Positions 1-8,957 of a stretch of 12,484 nt of DNA are shown in pieces; position 1 is the stretch's first letter; each line of letters begins with the position of its first letter. Source of the stretch: Rhodocollybia butyracea (Eukaryota > Basidiomycota > Agaricomycetes > Agaricales > Omphalotaceae); contig JADNRY010001312.1 of the NCBI GenBank assembly GCA_015501585.1, positions 1-12,484 on the forward strand. The letters run 5' to 3'. The notes under the pieces are model-generated. The model was given only the letters and a program-made list of their open reading frames with translations. It was not told where the DNA came from and ran no database searches. The position numbers and the translations under genes are program-made.

Positions 1-841
1 GGACTTGACGGTCAACGCGATAGCCCAGTTCCTCCTCTTGACGAAGAGGAACAGGATGACCAAGATCTGGATGGTCCTCTTGACGAGGACCCAGATGCTC
101 TGTTATTCCAGGAAACCTTCGAAGGTATGTGTAACTGTTTTTTTCTACTACCGGACCTTATGCTCTTGTGCAACTTTAGGCAGTGGCTCTGACAATGAGC
201 ACCGTCAAGCAGAGTGTCACGGCAATGATGAGGACGAGGACAATGATGCCCTGGCATTGTCGCTGGCCACAACAACAACGACAATATGGAAGTGGATTTG
301 CCGTCCAACCAGGTAAGTATTCTATTTTTTCGTTACCGTATCCATTCTCAAATTAGCTTCAGATACAAGTGTCCTCCCCTCCTTCAACGCCTTCCAAAAG
401 GCTTCAAACCGCCTTTGTGCGCGCCTCGTTCTGGCAGCTCACCCGCCAAAAGCTCTCGCTCTCGTTCCAGTGTCTCTTCGGATCCCCTCACGCCGCCTTC
501 TTGCCGACAAGGTGGTAAGATCACCGAAAAACACTTTACGCCCAGGACACGTCGTTTAGCTATCCTGGGCAAGAGGATGAATCGTTGTGCAACAGCAACT
601 CAGCAACCGTTTCCTTCGGACAAGCATGGCTACAATATGGAGATACTTCAAGACTTGGCCAAGGACTACAAGGGTGAAGATGATATGGTTGAAGTTTTCG
701 CTAGAGTTCTGGCTCAGAGTGTCAATACCCAGCAAGAGCTGGTCCAATTTGTGGGTGTATTTTGTTCTCCTTTTCTTAGAAACCACTTCAGTCACCCCTT
801 ACTTTGTCCCTAGTTAGGGCCAACTATTCACCAAAAGTTGA
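1..841 (+). CDS. Uncharacterised fungal protein, 3' part only (5' end outside window)
   Basis: I do not recognise this family. Frame continuity and splice signals give exons 1-124, 180-312, 363-750 and probably 818-841, with introns of 55, 50 and 67 bp (GTATGT...TTTAG, GTAAGT...TTCAG, GTGGGT...GTTAG). The first three exons join without a stop for 215 codons. The protein begins in an acidic Asp/Glu-rich stretch, passes a Thr run and a Ser/Arg/Pro-rich disordered part (exon 3, about 400-500), then becomes a charged, probably helical region containing TPRTRRLA, GKRMNR and DLAKDYKGEDD. The acidic and basic low-complexity makeup would fit a nuclear protein, but that is inference. With the last acceptor at 817 the protein ends GQLFTKS at the TGA at 839-841. 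An alternative acceptor at 813 keeps a frame open into the adjacent repeat, which would mean the true 3' end was replaced by that repeat. Start codon and function cannot be judged. Confidence 0.5.
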
Positions 842-1545
842 CCCCCAGGGGCAGCCAGTACCCGGCATTTACCAACCCTGGTATTACCAATCCGGCATTA
901 CCAGTGTCTGGTAGTGCCAGGTCTGGCATTCCCAAAGTTCAAGTGTCTGGGGTCCTGGTCTGGTATTACCAGCCTGGTACTACCAGCTTGGTATTACCAG
1001 CCTCAATTTTTAAGACCCTTTTCCTGGCCCAGGGCCTCCTCCACCCATCACCCCATGTGCTATATTATGCAGTGAGGACATTTAGGCTTACAGTTAGACC
1101 ACCATCTTTGGTTTGGCATATGCTTCTGAGATACTATACCATGCAGTGAGGATATTGTCTAGGCTCACAGTCAGACCATTATCTTTGCTGATGAGATACC
1201 ACTGTTTTGGAGAGCTTGATCAAAACAAATGAATACTGCTACATTTCTACTATGTTTACAATAATATTGGAGCAAAGCACCCTGCCTCACTGGACCAAAC
1301 ACTGCCCAGCCACTTACTCTACTTTTAGAACTGTAGCTTCACTGTGCAATTAACCAGAAGTTCCTCTAGCTTAATGGTAAGAACCTGTTAATACCCGAGT
1401 GGTTATTACCGGAGTTGGTATAACCAGAATTGGTATTACCAATCTCGGTAATACCAAAGTCGGTAATACCAAACTCGGTAATACCAAAGTCGGTAATGCC
1501 AAAGCCGGTAATGCCAAAGTTGGTGATACCTAGGTCAATAACACT
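840..1545. repeat. Foldback/MITE-like repeat with two facing arrays of ~15 bp units
   Basis: The left array (about 855-1004) repeats GGTATTACC or variants such as GGCATTACC and GGTACTACC, every 14-16 bp. The right array (about 1389-1542) repeats GGTAATACC or GGTAATGCC every 15 bp, which is the same unit on the other strand. The two arrays therefore face each other across a ~385 bp spacer and could fold into one stem. The unit is itself close to palindromic. The spacer has no gene. Outer ends are uncertain: TTGACC at 838-843 and GGTCAA at 1534-1539 are a possible short terminal inverted pair, but I see no convincing target duplication. This accounts for the gene-free stretch between the left gene and the KDZ gene. 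Confidence 0.65.
1060..1187. repeat. Imperfect tandem duplication inside the foldback spacer
   Basis: Copy 1 (about 1060-1110) and copy 2 (about 1134-1187) share TGCAGTGAGGA, then TAGGCT, ACAGT, AGACCA and ATCTTT in the same order, offset by about 75 bp. The copies differ by substitutions and small indels, so this is an old local duplication. The rest of the spacer (1188-1385) shows nothing I can name. Confidence 0.7.
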
Positions 1546-1648
1546 AGGACTTAGTAAATAACATATCAAATGAGATCGATATTTGCTACACTTAATAGGA
1601 ACGAAAAATTTTGATTCAGCAACATAATTATTTGAGATACATTAGCAT

Positions 1649-4600
1649 TTAGAAGTCACTCAAACTTTGATCATCTGTCAGCGCTAGGGTGTCCATATGC
1701 TCAACCAAGCCTACATCCAGATCATCGTCCTCAAACTCCTGATAGCCATCATCATCCTCCAACCCCTCTAACAGTTGTACTTGATCTGCATTTACCTCCT
1801 GTTCAATCGCTGCCCACTCCGCAAGTTCCGGCCCCAAAAAGGAAGGCATAACATCATTTGGGAGATCCCCTAACGCATGAGTCCACCCCAAGGCCAGCCG
1901 GATGAGGTTGTTTCGCCTTTCAGCAAGTTGGAAAAGCAAACATGTATCTGCATAGACCCATAACAATCATTTTTCCAAGATTGAAAGATATAAATCCATA
2001 CCTGTGGTTGTGCTCACTGCGACAACCAGAGTATCCCATTCCTCCTGAAACCACTCTCCTAACACTGAGAGTTCATACCTCAGCCGGTTCAATTCCTCGT
2101 CACAGCGATCCCGTAGCAGTATTCCCCGTATCCCTGTCCTAACCTGTTCATTAGATAGCCATAGTGGTACATCTGCAACGTCATCAGATTCACTAAGGCC
2201 AACATCGTCCCAAATCGCATCATCAACGTCAAGATCAAAAAGCTTATCCATCGGAATTGGTCGAGGTACCATAGCATTAGAAGGCGCTTTACGTGCCTTG
2301 ATTGCTGCAGCCATACGAGATTGAAGTGTATTGAATTTTTGCGCAAGGCTTTGAATCCCACCATCTCGACGCTTGACACTGGCTTCAGTATGGTTGTGTA
2401 ATTTACGCTCTGAAGCTGACAAACAATGCATTAATCTACTGATGAGGGGACAAATGAAACACACCTACTGTTAAGCTGTCGGCGAAACATCCGTTCCAAA
2501 CGGTCTCGCTCAAATTTACAATCCTGCAGCCGTTGCCGCAGACGAAGTTTGAGAGCGCGCGCATTCATCAGATCAGTGATGAAGGGACTCGAAGCCAGGT
2601 GATTGTACCTTTTCTTGCCTTCAACTCCCAACGCATTCTCTTTCGAAGAGAGAGACTTTTGGATGGTCTTCAGTTTCTCGCGTAATTCTGGCAGTTCCAG
2701 TTCGGCCTCCGCAATTTCGTATGGTTCCGAATTACGACTAGTGAGAACACGTTGTAGATCCTTGATGCTGTCACGTAGAGTATCTCGGGATTTGCGCAAA
2801 TGCAAAGCTGTTTCCACCGCCTTTTGCCCAGCGGAGCGAGATTGACCTAGGGAGACCTTTACATTAGCAACGTCGTTGAAATAGATAACATGAGTAAGCT
2901 TACGAGGTAGAGGTCGCGTCACCGCATGCTTCTGCAGATCCCACTGTTCTCGTAAAAAGAGCGGGCTACGCATCGAGAAGTCGATGTCTTGCTGAGCTTC
3001 CTGACGCCTAGCCTGGGCATTCTTCCATTTCCGAGCTAGCCATATACCATAGCCCTTTAAGCTTTCACGATCCGCAAACTGGATCTGTGAGTCAAGTGTG
3101 TAAAGGCGAACATGATGCTACAAACATCGATTAGCTCAAAACTTCAGAGAGGAGGTGAAAACATACCCCACAGACCCTAAGAAAAGCTATGAGCTTACTT
3201 ATCGAGTGCCAGAAGCGTTCACAGCCCTCTCCATCCGATAGACCAAACCCGCAGCATTTGCGAGGATGATAAATACACTGACATGCCCATCCATGTCCGA
3301 ACGCATGAAACACTGAGATAGCAAAAGCCAACCGGGGAAGATATTTCTTTAGGAAACCCCACTTGACGCAGCTTCGTTCCAATTGGCAACCAATATCATA
3401 CAGTAGCCCGACCGTGTAGGCTGGAGGCAAATGTTGAAACAGCTTGTCGACGAGGGCGTATGCATAGAATTGGCGCTCCCCTGCAGTAGTCATGTTGGCC
3501 AGCCATAGAACGCGGTCATGGCGACAGAGCAAACCCATGAGAGCTGTAGAATCGAAGAACTGGGTGCTTGCCTTCTGCCTGTTACCGTCTGCCGCCGTAA
3601 AGCTGTCATTGCACCCATCTAGCACTGACCGAGGTACCTTGAGGCCATGCTCAAAACCATCGCCATCCTCATTGCTGCGTTGTCTTGGAGGGGCTTGATC
3701 AGGGCGCACCGCACTCACACGCTCGTTCCAGGCATCAACTTCTTCCGGTGAGATAAAGACCGAGTTGGGATGTGAAAACTTTGGATCTCGCGCTTGTTTG
3801 TTGTGCTTTTGCGTGAAGCAAGCGTCGAGACAGACGATTATGCTGAAGCTAGGAACTTGGGTCAGTGCGAGTAGTGTCATTGGGGATTTATGTACTTACC
3901 CTTCGTCGAAAGCAGTTTTTCCTCCAAAGCAGAGCGGGCAACGAGAACGGAGATACTCGGAAGGTCGGGTAAGCGGCGAATCCTCCTCCCGTGTCCGCTT
4001 TGTGGGCCTAGTGTCTTGTTTGTCTTCGACCTCCTCTATGTTCGGTATTCCACGACCTGTTGGAGAGGAAGGTGGAGGCGAGCTGTCGGCACTGGAGTCC
4101 AAATCGGTGGCTTCTTGCTCGGTGTTCATCAATGAGTGTCGTGCCGAGCTTAATATTGCATCCACGGTGCTTGTGGTGAGTTGTTGTAAGGCATTGTACC
4201 ATCGTAACGCGAGCTGAAAACGCCGTCGAAGCGGATCCTAGATAAGGTTGTTAGTTAAATTACAACGATATAAAATCTGATGTTAGCCACCTGTCCGCGC
4301 AGTTGATAACCTTGGTATCTAAGAAAGTCCTCAATTGTTTGACATATGGCGGTGTTGTTTGGCGAGAGACGAGAGAACAGGCGCGTCACGAAATCAAGAA
4401 GCCTTATGTCTACAGCGAGAGTAGGCTCTTTGGGAGCGTTACCGAACAACCCGCGCGTGATGAGTTGCACTGCGGCTGGCCGACATTGACATATGTGTAA
4501 GGCAATTTTTTGCAGTTCTATATACATGTTTAGTACCTATCATCTTGAGAAGAAAGGAAGTGACTCACTACCAAATCGTAAAACAATAACTTCTATGACC

Positions 4601-5076
4601 CGTTCCCTCACGTTCATGCAAGTACAGTTGCTGTCGTACTGGAGTTCAATGTCCTGGGATAGATTGAGCGATTTCTGGAGATATTCCATGTATGGGCGGA
4701 CGAGAATTGGTAAAACCTCGTTTTCCCATCTCGATTGCTGCGCAAACCGCTTCCGTGCATGAGGCGTTTGCGGCACTTGCGTGAATGAGCCTGCTGGAGA
4801 TGAAGCTTTGTCCTCGACTCTCGACACAGAAGTGGAAGGTCGATCCAGGTCAATAAGCGGTCGTTCCAGGAACCCGAACTGACCCACAGGAGTTGGGAGG
4901 TTGCGTTGTGAAAGAATTGCCCCATGCGCGCCATACAAGATGGGCCGCGTGTTTCGTTTGGATGGTGATTTTGATCGAGGAGAGCTTGGAAAAGCATTGT
5001 AATCCGAGCGAGTTGGTGTGGAGGGCGCAGAAATGTCTTTGGCTAGCTGAGTCTTGGTCAAACAGAGACGAGCCAT
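1649..5076 (-). CDS. KDZ-superfamily transposase with CxC1-like N-terminal region, apparently intact
   Basis: This is a DDE-type DNA transposase of the Kyakuja-Dileera-Zisupton class, expected to act in the nucleus and cut out and reinsert its own element. Spliced exons (transcription order): 5076-4569, 4517-4291, 4237-3900, 3842-3167, 3117-2469, 2415-2002, 1947-1649. The six introns are 49-57 bp, all GT-AG, and give 1036 residues with no stop. The N-terminus is Ser/Pro-rich. The CxC pairs (C151/C153, C179/C181) and the following PAAVQLITRGLFG and PTLAVDIR stretch look like the CxC1 region known from KDZ proteins. CPLCFGG lies at 345-351. Candidate catalytic residues are D364 (CLDACF), D507 (LLYDIGC) and E563/E566 (SDGEGCERFW), with an H/C-rich stretch at 537-555 between the last two. 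A charged coiled-coil-like region spans ~682-750 and an acidic tail follows. CACAATGG around the ATG is a good start context. The element's own TIRs were not found. Confidence 0.93.
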
Positions 5077-5221
5077 TGTGAAAGTGGAAGAGAAAGCACG
5101 ATTGATGAAAAATGAAAAATTTTATTGTTCGTAAAGGTCATGTCATGATTGGGCTGCAAGAATGACTGGGAACATGAAAACGGAGGAACGAGTTGGTTCG
5201 ATGGATGAGAGTCTTCCCATT
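5077..5221 (-). promoter_or_regulatory. Short 5' flank of the KDZ gene, squeezed against the long-TIR element
   Basis: Only 145 bp separate the KDZ start codon from the outer end of the neighbouring TIR. The stretch includes an A/T-rich run near 5105-5130 but no clear TATA box. If the TIR element arrived after the KDZ gene, the original upstream promoter now lies beyond it, so the gene's promoter is either very compact or supplied partly by TIR sequence. This is inferred from position only. Confidence 0.35.
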
Positions 5222-5316
5222 TGACACAACAATGGTCACATAGTCTGATATATCTGTATCTACCCAAAGTGCAGCCTGTTTGACACATCTACAGTCACAC
5301 AGTCTCATATATCCTC
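5220..5316. repeat. 59 bp terminal tandem repeat
   Basis: TTTGACACA at 5220-5228 recurs at 5279-5287. Each copy is followed at the same spacing by GTCACA, then AGTCT and ATATATC. The right end of the element carries the counterpart on the other strand (about 9905-9993), with the second copy degraded to TTCGACA. Repeated terminal motifs of this kind are commonly transposase binding sites; that role is inferred. Confidence 0.7.
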
Positions 5317-5434
5317 AACGTCTTGCAATCCCCGCAGCTATACAACACAAGGTTGAATAGCCAAAACTTCCAAGCAGACTCAGGGTCCAACACAGGCCAC
5401 CGTTGGTCCAACACAAGGATGGGCAAACGTCACA

Positions 5435-5768
5435 TCAATGACACAAGGTCACTAGGTAGGGTAGAAACAAATCATCCGTGTTTATCCAGCCTGATGGCTG
5501 GGATACGTCAATGTTGAACAAGCTGTTGATGAAGACGTTGGCTATGTCGAAGGTCGAGTTGGGAATGTCGAAGGTCGAGTTGGGAATGGTCTGAAAGTTA
5601 TAAATAACTGAATAGATTATCAGACCTAATGGAAGCTTACCTTTTCCTGAAACGTAGTACTAGTCTTTGGAGTGCTCGAACCAGAAAATGAGCCAAATGA
5701 TACCTGGACGTGAACTTTAACGAGGGTCAGAACAACGAGATAAAGGAGTTGAAAAACAAACTTACCAT
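5435..5768 (-). CDS. TIR mini-gene, left copy: 73-residue protein of unknown function
   Basis: I do not recognise it. Spliced exons: 5768-5766 (the ATG alone), 5703-5641, 5590-5435, with introns of 62 and 50 bp (GTAAGT...TCCAG, GTAAGC...TTCAG). A further likely 5'UTR intron lies at 5850-5799 (GTGAGT...GCCAG). All phases are zero and the frame runs to TGA at 5437-5435. The product is Ser/Thr-rich, then carries a 21 bp in-frame duplication giving PNSTFDI twice, then a more hydrophobic stretch (ANVFINSLFNI). It has no signal peptide, no CaaX ending and no known domain. The right TIR carries a decayed copy with the same ATG-intron arrangement and a matching frame (AILDATFNI against TIPNSTFDI), which argues that the frame was once coding. 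It is transcribed outwards, towards the KDZ gene. It could instead be a spliced leader or non-coding transcript. Confidence 0.45.
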
Positions 5769-5875
5769 TGTGGAACGGAGCGCAACGTAAGACTGATCCT
5801 GGCAGAAAACCTTAGAGAATCGGAAGTATACAAGTAGAACGGAGACTCACCTAGACCTCTCGTACTGGCCATGGC

Positions 5876-6215
5876 AGTGGTGACAGTCAACGACGAGCTC
5901 AATTCAAGACCGAGTTCGATAAACCCAGCTGTGGACGCAAGGCCACACACCTGGTACAATGAGCAGTGCGACACAGGGTCGCTGGCTGCCTTCATAGAAG
6001 AAACGACGCCGACGCAAGGTCGTCGTCGGTGTGGACGAGGAGGTGCAGTGGTGACAGTGACGAGCTCAATTCAAGACCAAGTTCGATAAACCCAGCTGTG
6101 GACGCAAGGCCACACAGCTGGTACAATGAGCAGTGTGACACAGGGTCGCTGGCTGCCTGCATAGAAGAAACGACGACGACGCAAGGTCGTCGTCGCTGTG
6201 GACGATGAAGGGGAG
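5876..6215. repeat. Two ~171 bp tandem repeats in the left TIR, each with a CGACGACGA hairpin
   Basis: Copies start at 5876 and 6047 and share GAGCTCAATTCAAGACC, TTCGATAAACCCAGCTGTGG, then ACGCAAGGCCACACA, GACACAGGGTCGCTGG and ACGCAAGGTCGTCGTCG. Each ends in a hairpin. The second is perfect: stem 6171-6179 with 6187-6195, and the 7-base loop CGCAAGG, which is the recurrent motif of the element. The first (6004-6028) has one stem mismatch. Open frames across this region on both strands are by-products of the GC-rich repeat. Confidence 0.85.
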
Positions 6216-6289
6216 ATGGAAGAGAAGAGACACGTAAGTGACGCCCGCGCACAGACGCCCAGACGATGCACAGCTTTGGGCGCTTACAA

Positions 6290-6438
6290 GCGGGATTTAA
6301 TTCATACAAAGATGCATGTCAATGGCTTGATTTTTCGCCAATAGTAATTAATATATAGACAGTCCAAGATACAAAACAACAATTAAAAGATACAAGAGCT
6401 ACAGATATAATTGGATACAAAATACAAAAGATAGGGCA
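6290..6438. other. A/T-rich 3' flank of the central gene
   Basis: This unique stretch lies between the inner end of the left TIR and the stop codon of the central gene. It is A/T-rich, with several AATACAAA-like repeats on the plus strand, as expected of a 3' untranslated region read on the minus strand. No gene is visible. Confidence 0.4.
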
Positions 6439-8729
6439 TTAGACGGTAGGAAGCGTGGGGGGGCGTTTAAAGAAATCAGAAAATACCCAAATATACCGAC
6501 GAGCAACAAGATATTCCGCGTGATCCACCTCCTCGACGCTGGGTTGTTGGCTTGGGGCCAGACGCTGCACCGCTGTTTCTACATCCGAGGGTATCACGTT
6601 GTACGGAGAGCGCCATCCTTGCATGATACGATACAAGTTGTATGATGCGGCGGTGCGTTTGGTCAAATCCTGTGAACCAAATCCCATCCTCGCGGCACTG
6701 AACCCCTCGATACCACCCAGTTTTTCCCTTCGCGTGCAACCCTCAGAGGGCGCCAGGTCATCGACCTCTCCATCGACCTCTCCATCTTCCCTCTCTCTAT
6801 CTACAGCCATGTGAGAAGTTGCCGAGGTCTTGTCGTATAAGTGGAAGTCAGCCATGAGCACATCGGATTTGAAGTTATTGCGAGTGAGATTACTGAGAAT
6901 GGAAGTGTAGGTCTCATCTGGAATTGTATCTGGATATGCAATCCCTTTCCATGTGGGGACGACGTCCTTCAATTTCGTTAGATCTACTTTCTAGAGGAGC
7001 TGTCAATAAAAGTACACCTTAAATAGTTGGACACATACTGGTGTAGCGACACGTCCTCTGGACGTCGAAGTTAGGCTCTGGAGCTCATTGATAAGTTTTT
7101 GCCTTGCAGCATTACTTTTCGTGCCCTCCTTCGATCCCAGGACCTCCAATCCTAGAATATGTCGCCAGTCATCATTTGACAGTCCAGCTTTAGCGGGGTC
7201 CAGGAAGCCAACGCGATAAGCCAGCAAGCTCGCAAGCTTCATGTACATGACAAAAAAACCCTCGACGAGTCTTCTCGTTAGCGAGATTTGCCAATAATGC
7301 AGCTTCCGGCACCACATATCCACGACAAACACCTTGCGGCGGCTGCTGTCTGAAATCAAAGTTAGACCCAATGTCTCGACTTGCTTTTACCCAATTCACA
7401 ACCAGAGGAGGCATCAATGGTGACGCCGAAGGCTCAAACTTGTTCCTACTCAGCGATGAAGCAGGCCGTGGAGCCCGCGCAGGATCTATATTCCCAATTG
7501 GTGAATAAAACAGAAAAATGAAAATAGGGTGTTCCACATACAAGGTTTCTGCGGCTGTCTACAAGGACGTGAAGTGCGAACGGGTCCTGGGAGCGGAACA
7601 GGCGTATTTGAAGAACCAGTAGCGACAGCTGTCTCCGGTTGGGCAGAAGTTGTGGCAGAGGGAGGATCAGGTTGTGGATTGTCGAATAATGAAGCAGGGA
7701 AGGCAATGCTCCTATTATGCTTGGACATGGCGGCGTAGTACTCCAAAGAGTTGAGAGAACCTTCCCAAATGACTGGATGTGGCGGACTTTCGTCTTCGAA
7801 AGACGTGAACTTCTCAATGACACTGCGCATCGTCGGTAAAGGTTTTGTTTCGGAGTGCCAAGTCATAACGCGAACGTCGGGAGTAACGGGAAGTCTTCGC
7901 GCCCACCATACCGGAATTCCAGCCTAATGATTAATGTTAGTAAATCGGCAGATCCAAAACTCAGCAGAAAAAAATTACTCGCCCGAAAGCAGTGCTCAGT
8001 GAGGTCAGGCTTGTCCGTTATGCCTCCTACCACTGAACGCGTCTTAGTTTTTTGCCAGCTATGAGCTTCGCCCCAAGTTGGCTTCACGTAAAGCATCCAG
8101 GTAATGTACGCGTCCATCTCAAGTATGTTGCGCTGGCATACACACGAGCACATGAGAGCCTCCGAGAATGGGAGTACGGCGGTAGTGAGGTGTGCAAGTA
8201 AGAAGCGGATCCGACCACAATAGTCCTTGAACTTGGAATCTGAGCGAAGAGAAGGGGTTGCTGGGGTATCGGACGACGACGAAGGCCGAGCATCATTCAC
8301 AGAGTGGTAGAGCTGATGGTATGCCCTTTCCAATGCCTCAACAAACTCTTTTTGGAGTCGGCCAATGGGGAGTTCAGCCAGTTTGAACCCGTCCATCACC
8401 TCGAACTCGTCCTCCTCCGGTCTGCGCCAGAGGATATGGAAAGGGGGTTCGGCATCGGGAAGTCATATCAAGGAGAGGTAGATAACGCGAGGATCGAGAT
8501 ACTGCGGCATAAGAAGGGGATCGTGCTCGCCGTAGTGGTAGTTGCGCCGCAGACGGACTTGTTGGTGGCCCCAGATTTCGTCAGGAAGATGGTAGGAGTT
8601 GGGGGAAGTGATAAACATCTTGCGCTTGGGATACTCGCGACCTATGAGTCCGTGGTGGGATTTGAAGATTGGAGTGTCCTGTTCGAAGGTCAGTTCACGA
8701 AAGAACTATCTTGAGGTATCACTCACCAT
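6439..8729 (-). pseudogene. Central gene of the long-TIR element: uncharacterised fungal protein, ~692 residues, two lesions
   Basis: Exons: 8729-8727 (ATG alone, then GTGAGT), 8678-7983, 7923-7542, 7485-7039, 6990-6439; introns 48, 59, 56 and 48 bp. The 7982-7924 intron needs a GC donor (GCGAGT) to stay in frame. Two lesions break an otherwise continuous frame: TGA at 8465-8463 (codon 73) and one surplus base in the A7 run at 7252-7258 (T7 on the coding strand). Visible stretches in order: PDEIWGHQQVRLRRNYHYGEHDPLL, then ILWRRP, a helical middle, AGIPVWWARRLPV, a Pro/Ser-rich linker, RNKF...PLMPP, CRGYVVPEAALL, LLAYRVGFLDP, DWRHILGLE, VPTWKGIAYPD and a C-terminal FFKRPPTLP. This order resembles a large group of uncharacterised agaricomycete proteins I know only from memory. 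I see no nuclease or helicase motif. The element's promoter lies in and next to the right TIR. Confidence 0.75.
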
Positions 8730-8957
8730 TGCGTATGTAGAATAAACGCGTTGAAATACGTAGACAAGGGAAGGAGAGCGTTTGACGCAAGGCCAACGAT
8801 ATGATTTGTCCGACACAAGGTCAGAAAAAAACAGTAACACAAGGAAACTGGTTTTGATAGAGCGAATGATCTGTCGCAAGGACAGAATAACGCTAAGAGA
8901 GAGATACGAGACTGAGTCAGAACTAAGCGCCCAGAGACGAAAAAAAAATCTTCCAAG
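8730..8957 (-). promoter_or_regulatory. Upstream region of the central gene with four RACRCAAGG motifs
   Basis: Between the ATG and the right TIR lie four same-orientation copies of the TIR motif: GACGCAAGG (about 8784), GACACAAGG (8811), AACACAAGG (8837) and GTCGCAAGG (8873). Their spacing is roughly 27-36 bp. They are not part of the inverted repeat, so the motif also occurs independently next to the start of the gene. A pyrimidine-rich coding-strand sequence surrounds them. A role as binding sites through which the element controls its own gene is inferred. Confidence 0.5.

Larger units (their letters stand above)
5222..6289. repeat. Left terminal inverted repeat
   Basis: It pairs with 8958-9993 in inverse orientation. 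The inner part (5876-6289) matches the right arm with about nine differences in 414 bp. The outer part (5222-5875) is only recognisable in blocks: the terminal TGACACA...GGTCACATAGTCT, a 5336-5445 block matching about 9760-9870, and the splice sites of the embedded mini-gene. It contains two copies of a ~171 bp repeat (from 5876 and from 6047) and two copies of a 59 bp terminal repeat (from 5220 and from 5279). Confidence 0.88.

Noticed and set aside
1364..1390. tRNA-like start (CTAGCTTAATGGTAAGA resembles a box A)
   Set aside because: No anticodon stem, no T-arm/box B (GGTTCGA) and no matching acceptor strand follow; the downstream sequence is the 15 bp repeat array.
1389..1542. Possible CRISPR-like array
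   Set aside because: Units are adjacent ~15 bp tandem repeats without unique spacers, in a eukaryotic context.
1366..1569. Minus-strand reading frame with a repeating FGITD pattern
   Set aside because: It is the 15 bp repeat unit read in frame; the period is a multiple of three, so the frame stays open by chance.
838..5221. TIRs and an 8 bp target duplication of the KDZ element
   Set aside because: The foldback arrays lie on only one side of the transposase and have no inverted partner upstream of 5076; the element's true ends could not be placed.
5435..5768. Left TIR mini-gene as a mating pheromone precursor
   Set aside because: It is short and Ser/Thr-rich, but the protein does not end in a CaaX prenylation motif.
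5871..6309. Open frames on both strands across the left inner TIR (and their mirror at 8976-9281)
   Set aside because: They arise from the GC-rich 171 bp repeats, overlap on both strands, and show no splice or start context of their own.
7252..7258. Programmed -1 ribosomal frameshift at the T7 run
   Set aside because: The downstream frame needs one base skipped (+1), not a -1 slip, and a homopolymer insertion explains it more simply.
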